Below, one piece after another: positions 29,066-38,160 of a stretch of DNA of 64,000 bases. Both the position numbers and the translations under genes were made by a program. The notes below the pieces were generated by a model. The model made no database searches, was not told the origin of the DNA, and saw nothing but the letters and a program-made list of their open reading frames with translations. Location: NCBI RefSeq assembly GCF_035917675.1, contig NZ_CP109104.1, positions 7,812,001-7,876,000 of the forward strand. Direction: 5' to 3'. How positions within the stretch are numbered: position 1 is the first letter of the stretch; every line of letters starts with the position of its first letter. The DNA comes from Streptomyces sp. NBC_01775. GTDB taxonomy: Bacteria > Actinomycetota > Actinomycetes > Streptomycetales > Streptomycetaceae.

Positions 29066-29920
29066 TCAGCCCGCGAAGGCGGGCTGCGGCAGTCCCTGCC
29101 CTGCGCCGGGCAGCACCAGCAGCGAACCGTCCTGCGGCGACGGCGCGGCCAGCCCGGCGCGGGCCGTGGTGACGTACAGGTCACCGAGCCCGGTGCCGCC
29201 GAAGGCGCAGGCCGTGGGCCGCCGTACGGGCAGCTCCACGATCCGGTCCAGCGCCCCGGACGGGGTGTAGCGGCGCACCGCCGCGCCGTCCCACAGCGCC
29301 ACCCACACACAGCCGTACGCGTCCACGGTCAGCCCGTCGGGGAGGCCCGCGCCCTCCTCGATCTCGGCCAGCGGGCGCCTGTTGGCCACCAGCCCGTCCT
29401 CGCGGACGTCGAAGACATCGATCCTGCGGGTGGGGCTGTCGATGTAGTACAGCCGTCGCCCGTCGGGGCTCCAGCCCGTGCCGTTGCTGACGGCCACCGA
29501 CTCCAGCACCGTGTGCGCCGTTCCGTCCGCGCTCAGCCGGGCCAGGGTGCCACCGCCCGGGGCCTCGTCGTAGCGCATCGTGCCCGCCCACAGCGTGCCG
29601 TCGGGAGCTATGGCGGCGTCGTTGCCCCGGCGGCCCGGCACCGGGTCGTGACGCAGCCAGCCGAAGCCGCCGCCGGGGCCGTAGAGCCCCACGCCGTCCC
29701 GGAGGTTGACGACCAGGCCGCCGCCCGCGCGCGGCTTGGCGGCACCCACGTGCTGCTCCGTCGTCATGACCGTGCGCCAGCCGGATGCCGGGGCGAAGGT
29801 GTGCACCCGGGAGCCGAGGATGTCGACCCATATCAGCCGCTCGCCCGCGGAGTCCCAGGTCGGGCCCTCGCCCAGCGTGGCATCCGCGCGTACCGCCGTC
29901 TCGGCCCTCGCGCGTCTCAC
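29066..29920 (-). CDS. SMP-30/gluconolactonase-family lactonase
   Basis: Protein of 284 residues with the six-bladed propeller of the SMP-30/Gnl/LRE family. Calcium-site motifs are visible: LGEGPTW near residue 16, VSNGTGWSPDGRRLYYIDS near 145 and LPDGLTVDAYG near 193. It would open an aldonolactone to the aldonic acid, the step before the dehydratase encoded at 21720. The GTG start overlaps the iclR stop as GTGA, so regulator and lactonase are co-translated. Specific lactone inferred only. Confidence 0.88.
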   Translation of the reverse strand: MRRARAETAVRADATLGEGPTWDSAGERLIWVDILGSRVHTFAPASGWRTVMTTEQHVGAAKPRAGGGLVVNLRDGVGLYGPGGGFGWLRHDPVPGRRGNDAAIAPDGTLWAGTMRYDEAPGGGTLARLSADGTAHTVLESVAVSNGTGWSPDGRRLYYIDSPTRRIDVFDVREDGLVANRRPLAEIEEGAGLPDGLTVDAYGCVWVALWDGAAVRRYTPSGALDRIVELPVRRPTACAFGGTGLGDLYVTTARAGLAAPSPQDGSLLVLPGAGQGLPQPAFAG

Positions 29921-30690
29921 CGGTTCCCCCTGTGCCCGAGCCGTTCGGACAGCCGTGCCGCGCCCTTCGCCGCCAGCTCCTCCAGCTCGGGGAGGCGCTC
30001 GTCGCTCCAGCGGATCAGCGGTACGGAGATCGACAGGGCTGCCACCACCTGCCCCGAGCGGTTCCGCACCGGCGCGGCCACACAGCTCACGTCCGGGTTC
30101 GACTCGCTCTCCTCCACGGCGACGCCGCGCTCCCGGATCCCGGACAGCACGCCGCGCAACCGGACCGGATCGGTGACGCTGTTGTCGGTCATCGCCCGCA
30201 GCGGGGCGCCGTCGGGGAGGCGTGCGGCCAGCTCCCCCTCGGGCAGGGAGGCCAGCAGCATCTTGCCGACGGCGGTGCAGTGCGCGGGCAGCCGCCGTCC
30301 GGCGGCCGAGACCATGCGCACCGCCTGGGTGGAGTCGACCTTGGCGACGTAGATGACGTCGGCCTCCTCCAGGATCGCCACGTGCACCGTCTCCTCGCAG
30401 GTCTCGGCCACCGTGCGGGCGACCTGCTGGCCCTCGGCCGCCAGGTCGAGCTGCTCGGCGTAGCGGCTGCCGAGCTGGTAGGGGCGCACGCCGAGCCGGT
30501 AGTAGCCGGGCCTGCCGGGCGCCGCCACCAGGTAGGAGCGGGCCGTGAGGGTGCTGACCAGCTCGTGCACGGTGGTGCGGGGGAGCTGGAGGCGGCGCAC
30601 GATGTCGGGCGCCGAGAGCGTGCCGTCCCCCTCCAAAAACAGCTCCAGGATGTCCAGGGCCCGCGTCACCGCGGGCACGAGCCGTCCCAT
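29917..30690 (-). CDS. IclR-family transcriptional regulator
   Basis: Regulator of 257 residues. An N-terminal winged helix (ALDILELFLEGDGTLSAPDI and PRTTVHELVSTL) is followed by the IclR effector domain (VHVAILEEADVIYVAKVD, HCTAVGKMLLASL, VSCVAAPVRNRSGQVVAALS). The ATG at 30690 is preceded by GGGAGG; longer frames run through the operator and are rejected. The same operator segment precedes this gene and the dehydratase operon, so it is probably an autoregulated repressor of both. Confidence 0.92.
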   Translation of the reverse strand: MGRLVPAVTRALDILELFLEGDGTLSAPDIVRRLQLPRTTVHELVSTLTARSYLVAAPGRPGYYRLGVRPYQLGSRYAEQLDLAAEGQQVARTVAETCEETVHVAILEEADVIYVAKVDSTQAVRMVSAAGRRLPAHCTAVGKMLLASLPEGELAARLPDGAPLRAMTDNSVTDPVRLRGVLSGIRERGVAVEESESNPDVSCVAAPVRNRSGQVVAALSISVPLIRWSDERLPELEELAAKGAARLSERLGHRGNR

Positions 30691-30702
30691 ACCACCCTCC
30701 CT

Positions 30703-30728
30703 GTTCGATATTTCAACAACTGATCGAA
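30703..30728 (-). promoter_or_regulatory. IclR-type operator before iclR
   Basis: Read on the minus strand, ATTCGATCA is followed by TTGAAATATCGAAC just before the ribosome site AGGGAGG. The segment GAAATATCGAACA plus AGGGAG is shared with the region at 21691-21711 in front of the dehydratase operon. This supports one regulator acting at both sites. Confidence 0.7.
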
Positions 30729-30816
30729 TCCCCGAACAGTCTAGCGAGGAGCGGCGGGATATGGGGCCCCGGTCCGGAGATGTGTAGGAGGGGACCGCGC
30801 GGTCCACCCGAGGGGC

Positions 30817-31044
30817 ATGAATGAGCCGCATGCCGATCCGGACCCCGACACCACGCCCGGCCTGGAGCGAGGGGGCGGGGTCCCGCCCGGCGAGACCCCG
30901 CCCGCCGAAGGCAGCACCCCGGACGCGGGACCGCGCGACACTCACAACCCGACGAAGGGCTGGCGCACCGCGCCCCTGATCGTCATCGGCCTGGTGGTCG
31001 CGGTCTTCGTCGTCTACTTCCTCGGCTGGGTACTGGAGCTTTAG
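30817..31044 (+). CDS. small membrane protein, DUF6480-like
   Basis: Protein of 75 residues. The first 50 are acidic and rich in proline and glycine (DPDPDTTPGLERGGGVPPG, ETPPAEGSTPDAGPRDTHNP). One C-terminal transmembrane helix follows (APLIVIGLVVAVFVVYFLGW). The layout is that of the streptomycete DUF6480 family as I recall it; function unknown. It is divergent from iclR and followed by a strong terminator. Confidence 0.75.
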   Translation: MNEPHADPDPDTTPGLERGGGVPPGETPPAEGSTPDAGPRDTHNPTKGWRTAPLIVIGLVVAVFVVYFLGWVLEL

Positions 31045-31056
31045 CCCGTCGCCGGG

Positions 31057-31093
31057 CGGGCACGGCGCTACGGCGTGCCCGGCGGGTCTTTTT
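31057..31093 (+). terminator. intrinsic terminator
   Basis: Hairpin with stem GGGCACG at 31058-31064 and CGTGCCC at 31074-31080, followed by TCTTTTT at 31087-31093. It begins 13 bp after the stop codon of the small membrane protein gene. Confidence 0.75.
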
Positions 31094-31139
31094 GTTGCCT
31101 TTTCCTGGTGCTGAGCACGGGGTGCCCCTGCCTGTGCTT

Positions 31140-31245
31140 GGCAGAGTGCGGGAGCTCCCCCAAGCTCTTCGAGCAGGGAGGTACCCCCAGGCTGGTCGCG
31201 CAGTTCCTCGCGCCCCTTTGGGGCTCGCCCCTTCGGGGACGCCCC
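31140..31245. repeat. Streptomyces-type intergenic palindromic repeats
   Basis: Two blocks of the kind found many times in streptomycete intergenic DNA. The first (31150-31190) has CTCCC..GCTC-TTC-GAGC..GGGAG hairpin symmetry. The second (31197-31240) contains GCCCC-TTT-GGGGC at 31212-31224 and CCCC-TTC-GGGG at 31228-31238. They lie between convergent genes and may act as bidirectional terminators. The repeat-family claim rests on memory. Confidence 0.6.
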
Positions 31246-31246
31246 C

Positions 31247-31963
31247 TCACGCCTCGACGAGGGAGAACAGGGCCCCGTGAGGATCGCTCAGAGCGGCGCG
31301 GCGGCCGTCGGCCGTCTCGCGCGGGGGAGTCAGCACCGTGCCGCCGCGCCCGGTGGCGGCGGCCACGGCGTCGTCCAGGTCGGCGGTCCGGAACGTGACC
31401 TCCCAGCGGGGCCGCTTCGCCGGATCGGGGTCGCCCGCGACCGCGTCGTCGCGCAGCGTGGCGAACCGCCAGTCGAGGCCGTCCTCCGGCTCCGGCCAGC
31501 CGAAGACCGAGCCGTAGAAGAGGGCGGCCGAGCCGTCCTCGGGGGCGTGCAGTTCCAGCGCGGCGGGCGCCTGGCCGGTGCCGATGACCCAGTGCCGAGG
31601 GGTCACCCCCTGCCACAGGCCGAACGAGGCGCCCGAGGGGTCGGCGGCCAGCACGGCGCGCCCTCCGCCGAAGTCCAGCGGCCCCACCGCCACCGTCGCG
31701 CCCCGCTCCGCGATCCGCTCGGCGCTCTTGTCCGCGTCCTCGGCCAGGAAGAACACCGTCCAGCGCACCGGCAGTCTGCGTGCGGCCTCGGCCTCGCTGA
31801 TCCCGGCCACCGGCTCGCCCTCCTCCGTGGCCACCCGGAATTCGGGGGCGAGGGTGCCGTCCTCGAAGGACCAGCCCAGCACCGCGCCGTAGAACTCCTC
31901 CGTGGCGCGCCGGTCGTGAGTCGTCAGACTGACCCAGCAGGGCGCACCGGGACGTGCGGCCAT
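31247..31963 (-). CDS. two-domain VOC protein, paralogue of 15595-16359
   Basis: Protein of 238 residues with two VOC half-barrels. It starts MAARPGAPCWVSLTTHDRRA and shares the WxxxxGTG/FGLWQG and AERIAERGATVAVGPLxxGG segments with the product of 15595-16359, so the two are paralogues. No metal-ligand set can be assigned with certainty. The ATG follows AGGTGGAGAG. It is transcribed alone, convergent with the small membrane protein gene and divergent from the sigma factor gene. Confidence 0.85.
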   Translation of the reverse strand: MAARPGAPCWVSLTTHDRRATEEFYGAVLGWSFEDGTLAPEFRVATEEGEPVAGISEAEAARRLPVRWTVFFLAEDADKSAERIAERGATVAVGPLDFGGGRAVLAADPSGASFGLWQGVTPRHWVIGTGQAPAALELHAPEDGSAALFYGSVFGWPEPEDGLDWRFATLRDDAVAGDPDPAKRPRWEVTFRTADLDDAVAAATGRGGTVLTPPRETADGRRAALSDPHGALFSLVEA

Positions 31964-32258
31964 CTCTCTCCACCTCTGCTTTCGCTCACCGAAGCGGCAG
32001 GCGCCGCCGTACCCGCGAGCGGGTGCCCGCTTCGATCTTCGGCAAACGCCTTTCGGCTACCCGGCGTAGAGCGGGGGAATACAGCGGGACAACCACTGTG
32101 AGCTGCGAGGATGCCCTTCGTTGTGGAGTGTGTCACGGTGAAATCACGCCCCTGATCGGGGTGGCACGACAGTGTGAATCCTGCTGGAAGCGGCACCGGG
32201 AATCCGCTTCTTCCTGTCTTGCACAGCACCCGATGTGAGACGCGGGAGTGAGCAGACC

Positions 32259-33122
32259 ATGAGCAGCACCGAGCTTCGTACGAACAAGAAGCAGGCCCCC
32301 CGCCGTACCCATCACGACGCGCCGGACACGGCTGCGGACTTCGAGGAACTGGTCAAGCTGCCCGAGGGCCCCGAGCGCCGGCACCTCCAGGAGTGTGTGG
32401 TGACCGCCTGGCTCCCGATGGCGCACCGGCTGGCGCGCAAGTTCCGCAACCGGGGCGAGTCGCTGGAGGACCTGGAGCAGGTCGCGGCCCTCGCGCTGGT
32501 GAAGTCGGTGGAGCGCTACGACCCCGCACGCGGCAACGCCTTCGAGACCTTCGCCATCCCCACCATCTACGGCGAGCTGAAGCGCCACTTCCGCGACAAC
32601 ATGTGGGAGATCCACGTCCCGCGCAGAGTGCAGGACCTGCGCAACCGGGTCCGGGCGAGCCTGCGCGAGCTGGAGCTGACCGCTTCCGGCCACTCACCCA
32701 CCGTGGCCGAACTCGCCGCCCACGCCGGGCTGTCCGAGGAGGACACCCTCGCGGGCATGGAGGCCCTCCAGTGCTTCAACTCCCTCTCGCTCGACGCCCC
32801 CGTCTCCCCGGAGACGGGCAGCGGGGCCGAGGGTTCGGCCGACGGCACGATCTGTCTGATGGACACCCTGAGCGCGGACGAGAGCGGCTACGACCACGTC
32901 GTGGACCGCGAGGCGGTCAGGGCCGTGCTGTGCCGGATGCCCGAGCGCGAACAACTCCTGCTCTACCTGCGCTTCTTCCGGGAACAGACGCAGACGCAGA
33001 TCGCCCGCAGACTGGGTGTCTCCCAGATGCACGTCTCCCGCCTGCTGGCCTCGGCCTGCCGCCGCGTACGCGAGGAGATCGAGGAGGAGGAGCGCACCCG
33101 CACTCCTCGCGCCGCGGCCTGA
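32259..33122 (+). CDS. SigB/SigF/SigG-subfamily sigma factor
   Basis: Sigma factor of 287 residues of the stress/sporulation group. Region 2 spans about 65-135 (FRNRGESLEDLEQVAALALV, FETFAIPTIYGELKRHFRDN). Region 3 begins VPRRVQDLRNRVRASL. Region 4 is at about 225-275 (MPEREQLLLYLRFFREQTQT, GVSQMHVSRLLA). The ATG at 32259 follows GGGAG; an upstream in-frame ATG at 32235 is less likely. No anti-sigma gene is adjacent, so its control must be encoded elsewhere. It precedes a secreted-protein gene and a stress catalase that could be regulon members. Confidence 0.93.
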   Translation: MSSTELRTNKKQAPRRTHHDAPDTAADFEELVKLPEGPERRHLQECVVTAWLPMAHRLARKFRNRGESLEDLEQVAALALVKSVERYDPARGNAFETFAIPTIYGELKRHFRDNMWEIHVPRRVQDLRNRVRASLRELELTASGHSPTVAELAAHAGLSEEDTLAGMEALQCFNSLSLDAPVSPETGSGAEGSADGTICLMDTLSADESGYDHVVDREAVRAVLCRMPEREQLLLYLRFFREQTQTQIARRLGVSQMHVSRLLASACRRVREEIEEEERTRTPRAAA

Positions 33123-33134
33123 GCGCGTCGCCGG

Positions 33135-33584
33135 TCAGCGCGTGACCTTGAAGGACGCGGCCTTGGGCACGAAGACCGTGTCCCCGTCCTTGGCCTTCGC
33201 CAGGGCGGAGACGTGCCAGGTGCCCTTGGCCAGTTCGGCGGCGTCCTTGGAGGTGACCTTGAGGACGTAGGAGCACTTGTACGTCTCCTCCGAGGACTTC
33301 TTGCACGTGGCGTTCTCGGCGTCCGCCATTTCCTTCTCCTTGGGCTTGAGGTCCGAACTCTTGGGCCAGGCCAGGACCTTGAGGCCGCGCGCTCCCGAGT
33401 CGTCGGTCACCTCCGCTGTGAAGGTGAGCGAGCCCTCGGCCTCGGAGGTGGGGGCGGTGTAGCGGGCCGAGCTGTTGTCCACGGTCAGTTCGGCGGGGGA
33501 GGTGGCCACCGCGACGCCCCCGATGGCGATACCGCCGACAGCGACGGCACCGATGACTGACGAAACAACGACGCGCTTGGACAT
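33135..33584 (-). CDS. exported DUF5707-like protein
   Basis: Protein of 149 residues with an N-terminal signal sequence (MSKRVVVSSVIGAVAVGGIA). A beta-rich mature part follows (SLTFTAEVTDDSGARGLKVL, ATCKKSSEETYKCSYVLKV) with two cysteines likely to pair. The look is that of the streptomycete DUF5707 family; function unknown. The start ATG at 33584 has GGAGG six bases upstream. It is convergent with the sigma factor gene, 12 bp apart. Confidence 0.78.
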   Translation of the reverse strand: MSKRVVVSSVIGAVAVGGIAIGGVAVATSPAELTVDNSSARYTAPTSEAEGSLTFTAEVTDDSGARGLKVLAWPKSSDLKPKEKEMADAENATCKKSSEETYKCSYVLKVTSKDAAELAKGTWHVSALAKAKDGDTVFVPKAASFKVTR

Positions 33585-34192
33585 GAGAATCCTCCGTGGA
33601 AATGTCACCGTGAAGACCGGTGCCTGTATTTGTTCAATCGCCGTGCGGAACCATTCCGTTGCTTCGGCTGTTGGTTGCCGCCGCGTTCCTGATGTGATCG
33701 AGACTATGGCCGCGGCGGTGTGCGGTCCTCCGGCTCTGGGATGAACACCTCCTCCAACCAGAGATAGAGCGCGGCACGGCCTCGTCTCCTCCGGGCACGC
33801 AAGATCCCTGGTGGCAGGGCATGCCAAGGGAGTGGCCGGCGGGTCGGGGGTTTCCGTCACTCCAAGTCCTTCGACCGTGGAAAAGGCCGAGGAGGGTTTC
33901 CGCGGCTCGGGTCGACGGCGCCGGCGGGAACAATTCCCGCGACGCGGGGAGAGTCCGCCCCGATGGTCGACCGGCCCCAGTCAAAAGGAAAAGCCGAGGT
34001 CAAGACCCGAAGTCGAGGCCGCCTCTCGTCAATAAGTCTGGACCAAGAAAATCCCGGCTCGTCCGCCTCTTTCCGCCGCACGGTGGCGTGCGTGCTGCCA
34101 CCCATCGGCGGGCTCTTCCCCGCCGCCCCGTTTCGCTCCGCGCGGCGAGGGTTATCCCTGCCGGGACCCCCACCCCCGCAGCCGGAGGAACC
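33585..34192. other. 608-bp non-coding region before the catalase gene
   Basis: No credible gene is seen. Open frames here are arginine-rich shadows without ribosome sites. Near the catalase start, GTTTC at 34130-34134 and GGGTTA at 34149-34154 are 15 bp apart. This is an imperfect match to the streptomycete SigB-type promoter (GTTT, 14-16 bp, GGGTAC/T). Confidence 0.45.
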
Positions 34193-36445
34193 ATGGCGCG
34201 CCCGCCGCACGAGTACGAGTCAGCCGACGGACCCCGCATCCCGGGACGCCCGGGACCGGAGGTCCCGCGGATGGACGAGCCGACCACTCCGTGCGAGCCG
34301 CTGCCGCCCAAGCAGGACCAGTCCGGCCCCGAGGTCTACTCACCCACCGGGTCCCCGGCCGACGCCGACCCCGGGGTACGGGCACAGGCGGGCGCGTATC
34401 TGACCACCGCTCAGGGGCTGCGGCTGCCGGACACCGACCACTCCCTCAAGGCCGGTGAGCGCGGGCCCGTCCTGCTCCAGGACCACCATCTGCGGGAGAA
34501 GATCACCCACTTCGACCACGAGCGGATTCCCGAGCGGGTGGTGCACGCGCGGGGTGCCGCGGCGCACGGGGTCTTCCGGGGCTACGGCACGGCCTCCGCC
34601 GTCACCAAGGCGGCCTTCCTCGGCAAGGACATCGAGACCCCGGTCTTCGTACGTTTCTCCACGGTGCTCGGCTCCCGCGGCTCCGCCGACACGGTGCGCG
34701 ACACCCGCGGCTTCGCGACGAAGTTCTCCACCTCGCAGGGCACCTTCGACCTCGTCGGGAACAACATCCCCGTCTTCTTCATCCAGGACGCCATCAAGTT
34801 CCCCGACGTCATCCACGCGGGCAAGCCGCACCCCGACCGGGAGATCCCGCAGGCCCAAAGCGCCCACGACACCTTCTGGGACTTCGTCTCCCTGCACACC
34901 GAGGCCACCCACCACACCATCTGGAACATGTCCGACCGGGGCATCCCGCGCTCGTACCGGATGATGGAGGGATTCGGCATCCACACCTTCCGGCTGGTCA
35001 ACGAGCAGGGCGCCACCACGCTCGTGAAGTTCCACTGGAAGCCCAGGGCCGGGGTGCACTCGCTGGTGTGGGAGGAGGCCCAGATCGCGAACGGGGTCGA
35101 CCCCGACTTCCACCGGCGCGACCTGGCCGACGCCATCGAGGCCGGCGCCTACCCGGAGTGGGAGCTGGGCATCCAGACGTTCCCCGACACCCCGGACCAG
35201 ACCTTCGAGGGGGTCGACCTGCTCGACCCCACCAAGATCGTCCCCGAGGAGTGGGCGCCGGTGCGGCCCATCGGGCTGATGACGCTGACCGCCAACCCGT
35301 CCAACTACTTCGCCGAGACGGAACAGGTCGCCTTCCACCCCGGCCACCTCGTGCCCGGCATCGACATCACCGACGACCCGCTGCTGACCGGACGGCTGTT
35401 CTCCTACCTGGACACCCAGATCAGCAGACTGGGCGGGCCCAACTTCGCCCAGCTCCCGATCAACAGGCCCCACACGCCCGTCAACGACATGCTGCGCGAC
35501 GGCATGCACCAGACGGCCGTCCACTCCGGGGTCGCTCCTTACCACCCCAACTCCCTGGACGGCGGCTGCCCCTTCCAGGCCGGCGCCGCCGAGGGCGGTT
35601 ACGTGGAGGTGCCATTGGCCGTGGGCCCGCAGGCGCCCAAGGTGCGCGAGGCCCCCGCCTCCTTCGACGACCACACCAGCCAGCCCCGCCGCTTCTGGCT
35701 CAGCCTCACCCCGGTCGAGCGCGAGCACGTGATCGCCGCGTACACCTTCGAGCTGAGCAAGTGCTACGAGAACACCGTCAAGGAGCGCAACCTGCGCGTG
35801 CTGGCCGACATCGACCCCGAGCTGTGCTCCCACGTCGCCGCCGGCCTCGGCATGCCCGCGCCGGAGCCCTCCGCACCGCTCGCCCAGGTCGAGCCCAGCC
35901 CCGCGCTCTCCCAGCTCGGCGACTCCTGGCCCGTCGACGGCCGGGTCGTCGGCATCATCGCCGACGAGAACAGCGGCCCGGCCCTCCTCGCCCAGCTGCG
36001 CGGCTCGATCCTGGAGAGCGGCATGGTCCCGCTGGTGGTCGCCCCGCACGGCGGAGAGCTGACGGGCGGCGGCGCCGAGCCCGTGGTCGTCCAGCGCACC
36101 TTCGCCAACGCCCGCTCCATCGAGTTCGACGCCCTCCTGGTCGCGGGCGTCCCCGCCGAGGGCGTCGACGCGTACGGGGCACGCGATGTGAAGGCGGGTC
36201 AGGGACTCGTCAGCGAGGCCACCGACCCGCGCGTGCTGCTCCTGTTGTCCGAGGCGTACCGGCATGCCAAGGCGCTGGGCGGCTGGGGCGGAGGCGGCGA
36301 CGTGCTGAGCGCGGCGGGCTGCCCGGACGGCCTGCCCGGCATCGTCGTCGGCGACGACCCGGGCGCCGTCCTGGCGCGGGTGACCGGCCTGCTGGCCACG
36401 CACCGCGTGTGGGACCGCTTCCCCACGGCGTCCTTCGGACGCTGA
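34193..36445 (+). CDS. katE: large-subunit catalase (HPII/KatE type)
   Basis: Heme catalase of 750 residues, the large-subunit class with an extra C-terminal flavodoxin/DJ-1-like domain (from about 590; [31 protein letters not shown]). Catalytic His lies in [11 protein letters not shown] near residue 116, the essential Asn in [20 protein letters not shown], and the heme-ligand Tyr in RLFSYLDTQ near 403. It decomposes hydrogen peroxide in the cytoplasm. The ATG at 34193 is preceded by GGAGGA. A stress-sigma-like promoter is possible upstream. Confidence 0.95.
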   Translation: MARPPHEYESADGPRIPGRPGPEVPRMDEPTTPCEPLPPKQDQSGPEVYSPTGSPADADPGVRAQAGAYLTTAQGLRLPDTDHSLKAGERGPVLLQDHHLREKITHFDHERIPERVVHARGAAAHGVFRGYGTASAVTKAAFLGKDIETPVFVRFSTVLGSRGSADTVRDTRGFATKFSTSQGTFDLVGNNIPVFFIQDAIKFPDVIHAGKPHPDREIPQAQSAHDTFWDFVSLHTEATHHTIWNMSDRGIPRSYRMMEGFGIHTFRLVNEQGATTLVKFHWKPRAGVHSLVWEEAQIANGVDPDFHRRDLADAIEAGAYPEWELGIQTFPDTPDQTFEGVDLLDPTKIVPEEWAPVRPIGLMTLTANPSNYFAETEQVAFHPGHLVPGIDITDDPLLTGRLFSYLDTQISRLGGPNFAQLPINRPHTPVNDMLRDGMHQTAVHSGVAPYHPNSLDGGCPFQAGAAEGGYVEVPLAVGPQAPKVREAPASFDDHTSQPRRFWLSLTPVEREHVIAAYTFELSKCYENTVKERNLRVLADIDPELCSHVAAGLGMPAPEPSAPLAQVEPSPALSQLGDSWPVDGRVVGIIADENSGPALLAQLRGSILESGMVPLVVAPHGGELTGGGAEPVVVQRTFANARSIEFDALLVAGVPAEGVDAYGARDVKAGQGLVSEATDPRVLLLLSEAYRHAKALGGWGGGGDVLSAAGCPDGLPGIVVGDDPGAVLARVTGLLATHRVWDRFPTASFGR

Positions 36446-36554
36446 CGGGCCGAACGGGAGCCCCCGGGCGGCCCCTTGTCCGGCCCCGGCGACTCCGGGC
36501 GGCCGAATGGGCCATGATGGCCGTGCCACCAGGGCCGTCCGACGGAGACACGAG

Positions 36555-37754
36555 ATGACCGCACTGCCGCAGCCTTTCGACGAGGCGTTCCGCGCCATGC
36601 CCCACGCGGTGTATGCCAAGCTCAGGGAAGAGGCGCCCGTACACAGGGTGGCCCTGCCGGACGGGTCGCCGGCGTGGCTCGTCACCCGCGACGAGGACGT
36701 ACGCGCGGGGCTGGCCGACACCCGGCTGTCCGTCGACAAGGCCCACGCCCGGGAGGGCTACCAGGGCTTCTCCCTCCCGCCCGCGCTCGACGCCAACCTC
36801 CTCAACATGGACCAGGCCGACCACCTACGGCTGCGGCGCCTGGTCTCGCAGGGCTTCACGCCCCGCCGCACCGAGAGTCTGCGCGGCGGCGTCCAGGCCG
36901 TCGTCGACCGCCTCGCGGACGACCTCGCCGCGCGCTTCGAGGCGGGCCAGGAGGCCGACTTCGTCCACGACTTCGCGACCCCGCTGCCGCTGACCGTCAT
37001 CTCCGACCTCTTCGACGTCCCCGAGGCCGACCGGCGCCCCTTCGCCTCGTGGGTGACCACGATGCTCGCCCTGGAGGACCCGCGCGCGGTCGCCGGGGCG
37101 ATCACCTCGATGCACGGCTTCCTGCGCTCCCTGGTGGACCGGCGCAGAGCGGCACCGGGTGACGACCTGCTCTCCGGGCTCATCCAGGCCAGGGACGAGG
37201 GCGACCGGCTCTCCGAGGACGAGCTGTGTTCCCTCGCCTTCCTCGTCCTCGGCGCCGGTATCGAGAACGTCCAGCACACGCTCAGCGCCGGGATCCTCGC
37301 CCTGCTGCGCGACCCCGGCCAGCTCGCGGCGCTCAGGGAAGAGCCCGCGCTGCGCACCGGCGCCGTCGAGGAACTGCTGCGTCTCGCGCACCCGAACCTC
37401 ACCGCCATCCGGCGCTTCCCGAGGGAAGAGGTCGAGTACGGGGGCTTCACCATCCCCGCGGGCGACACCGTCCTGCTGTGCCTGGCCTCCGCCAACCGCG
37501 ACCCCGCCCGCTACGACCGGCCCGACGAGCTGGACATCCGCCGCACCGACAACGCCCACCTCGCCCTCGGCCAGGGCGTGCACTACTGTCTCGGCGCGCC
37601 CCTGGCCCGCATGGAGACCGACCTCGCGCTGGAGACCCTGCTCGGCCGCTTCCCCGGACTGCGCCCCGCCGTCGCGCCCGAGCGGCTGGTCTGGCGGACC
37701 TCCTTCCGCTCCCACGCCCTCACACGGCTTCCCCTCACCCTGCGCACGGACTGA
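36555..37754 (+). CDS. cytochrome P450 with atypical I-helix
   Basis: P450 of 399 residues. The heme-binding loop is ALGQGVHYCLGAPLARME, with Cys near residue 344 and Leu-Gly in place of the usual Phe-Gly. The ExxR motif is EELL with later RRFPREEVEYGGFTIPAGD. In the I-helix the usual AG(H/D)(E/D)T is GAGIENVQ, so the oxygen-activating Thr is Asn. Start ATG at 36555 after GGAGACACG. It stands alone, with no ferredoxin gene beside it. Likely a secondary-metabolite or xenobiotic oxidase; substrate unknown. Confidence 0.88.
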   Translation: MTALPQPFDEAFRAMPHAVYAKLREEAPVHRVALPDGSPAWLVTRDEDVRAGLADTRLSVDKAHAREGYQGFSLPPALDANLLNMDQADHLRLRRLVSQGFTPRRTESLRGGVQAVVDRLADDLAARFEAGQEADFVHDFATPLPLTVISDLFDVPEADRRPFASWVTTMLALEDPRAVAGAITSMHGFLRSLVDRRRAAPGDDLLSGLIQARDEGDRLSEDELCSLAFLVLGAGIENVQHTLSAGILALLRDPGQLAALREEPALRTGAVEELLRLAHPNLTAIRRFPREEVEYGGFTIPAGDTVLLCLASANRDPARYDRPDELDIRRTDNAHLALGQGVHYCLGAPLARMETDLALETLLGRFPGLRPAVAPERLVWRTSFRSHALTRLPLTLRTD

Positions 37755-37789
37755 AGCAGGCAGCGGGCACGCCGGACCGCTCCTTCTCG

Positions 37790-38079
37790 GCCGGATCATC
37801 GAGGCCGAGTGGACGCGGTCCGTCCGCCGCGCCCTGGCCGATCTCGCCGGCCACCTCGTCAGCGGCGCCCTGGCCGGCGTGGCCGAACCGGACGCCGAGA
37901 CCTGCCGGATCGCCGCGCGGCACGCCCAAATGCCGCCGGAACACCGCCTGTTCACCGACGACGCGGCGGCCGACGTCACCGCGGCGACGGCTCCCGGCGT
38001 GACAGGTCTCCACCGCGCCGCGGCCACCGCGCCGGAGACGGCGCTCGCGCCCGTCCTCCGGCCGAAAAGCAGCGCATGA
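37790..38079 (+). pseudogene. remnant of a HAD-family hydrolase gene
   Basis: In one frame downstream of the P450 the translation reads HLVSGALAGVAEPDAETC then MPPEHRLFTDDAAADVTAA. This matches the second half of a HAD-IA hydrolase (SGxxGxxKPDxxxF, then PPExxLFxDDxxxNVxAA). The N-terminal half with the nucleophile DxD motif is missing, no start codon fits, and residues expected to be Lys (KPD) and Asn (N-V) are Glu and Asp. It is read here as a decayed, truncated gene. The alternative is chance similarity. Confidence 0.55.
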
Positions 38080-38100
38080 TCCCATGGCAGGGAACGAAGC

Positions 38101-38133
38101 GGTACCTGACAGATGTCAGGGTCGATATAGGAT
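38101..38133 (+). promoter_or_regulatory. palindrome and promoter before the FHA-kinase operon
   Basis: Perfect inverted repeat CCTGACA-GA-TGTCAGG at 38105-38120 within GGTACCTGAC.. The overlapping ATGTCAGGG at 38113-38121, six bases, then TAGGAT at 38128-38133 resembles the actinobacterial DNA-damage promoter TTGTCRGTG-N6-TAnnnT (RecA-NDp/PafBC type). The operon start codon is 28 bp further on. Confidence 0.5.
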
Positions 38134-38160
38134 GCCCGCGGCCGAGGGGGGAGGATCACC

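Noticed and set aside
33811..34035. 74-codon frame starting MAGHAKGVAGG before the catalase gene
   Set aside because: No ribosome site, very arginine-rich, and several frames are equally open here; treated as non-coding.
34340..36739. 799-codon minus-strand frame opposite the catalase gene
   Set aside because: Antisense shadow; no motif or ribosome site, and the catalase domains are complete on the plus strand.
38101..38140. LexA-type SOS box before the FHA gene
   Set aside because: No GAAC-N4-GTTC core; the palindrome is CCTGACA/TGTCAGG, so only the separate RecA-NDp-like promoter idea was kept.
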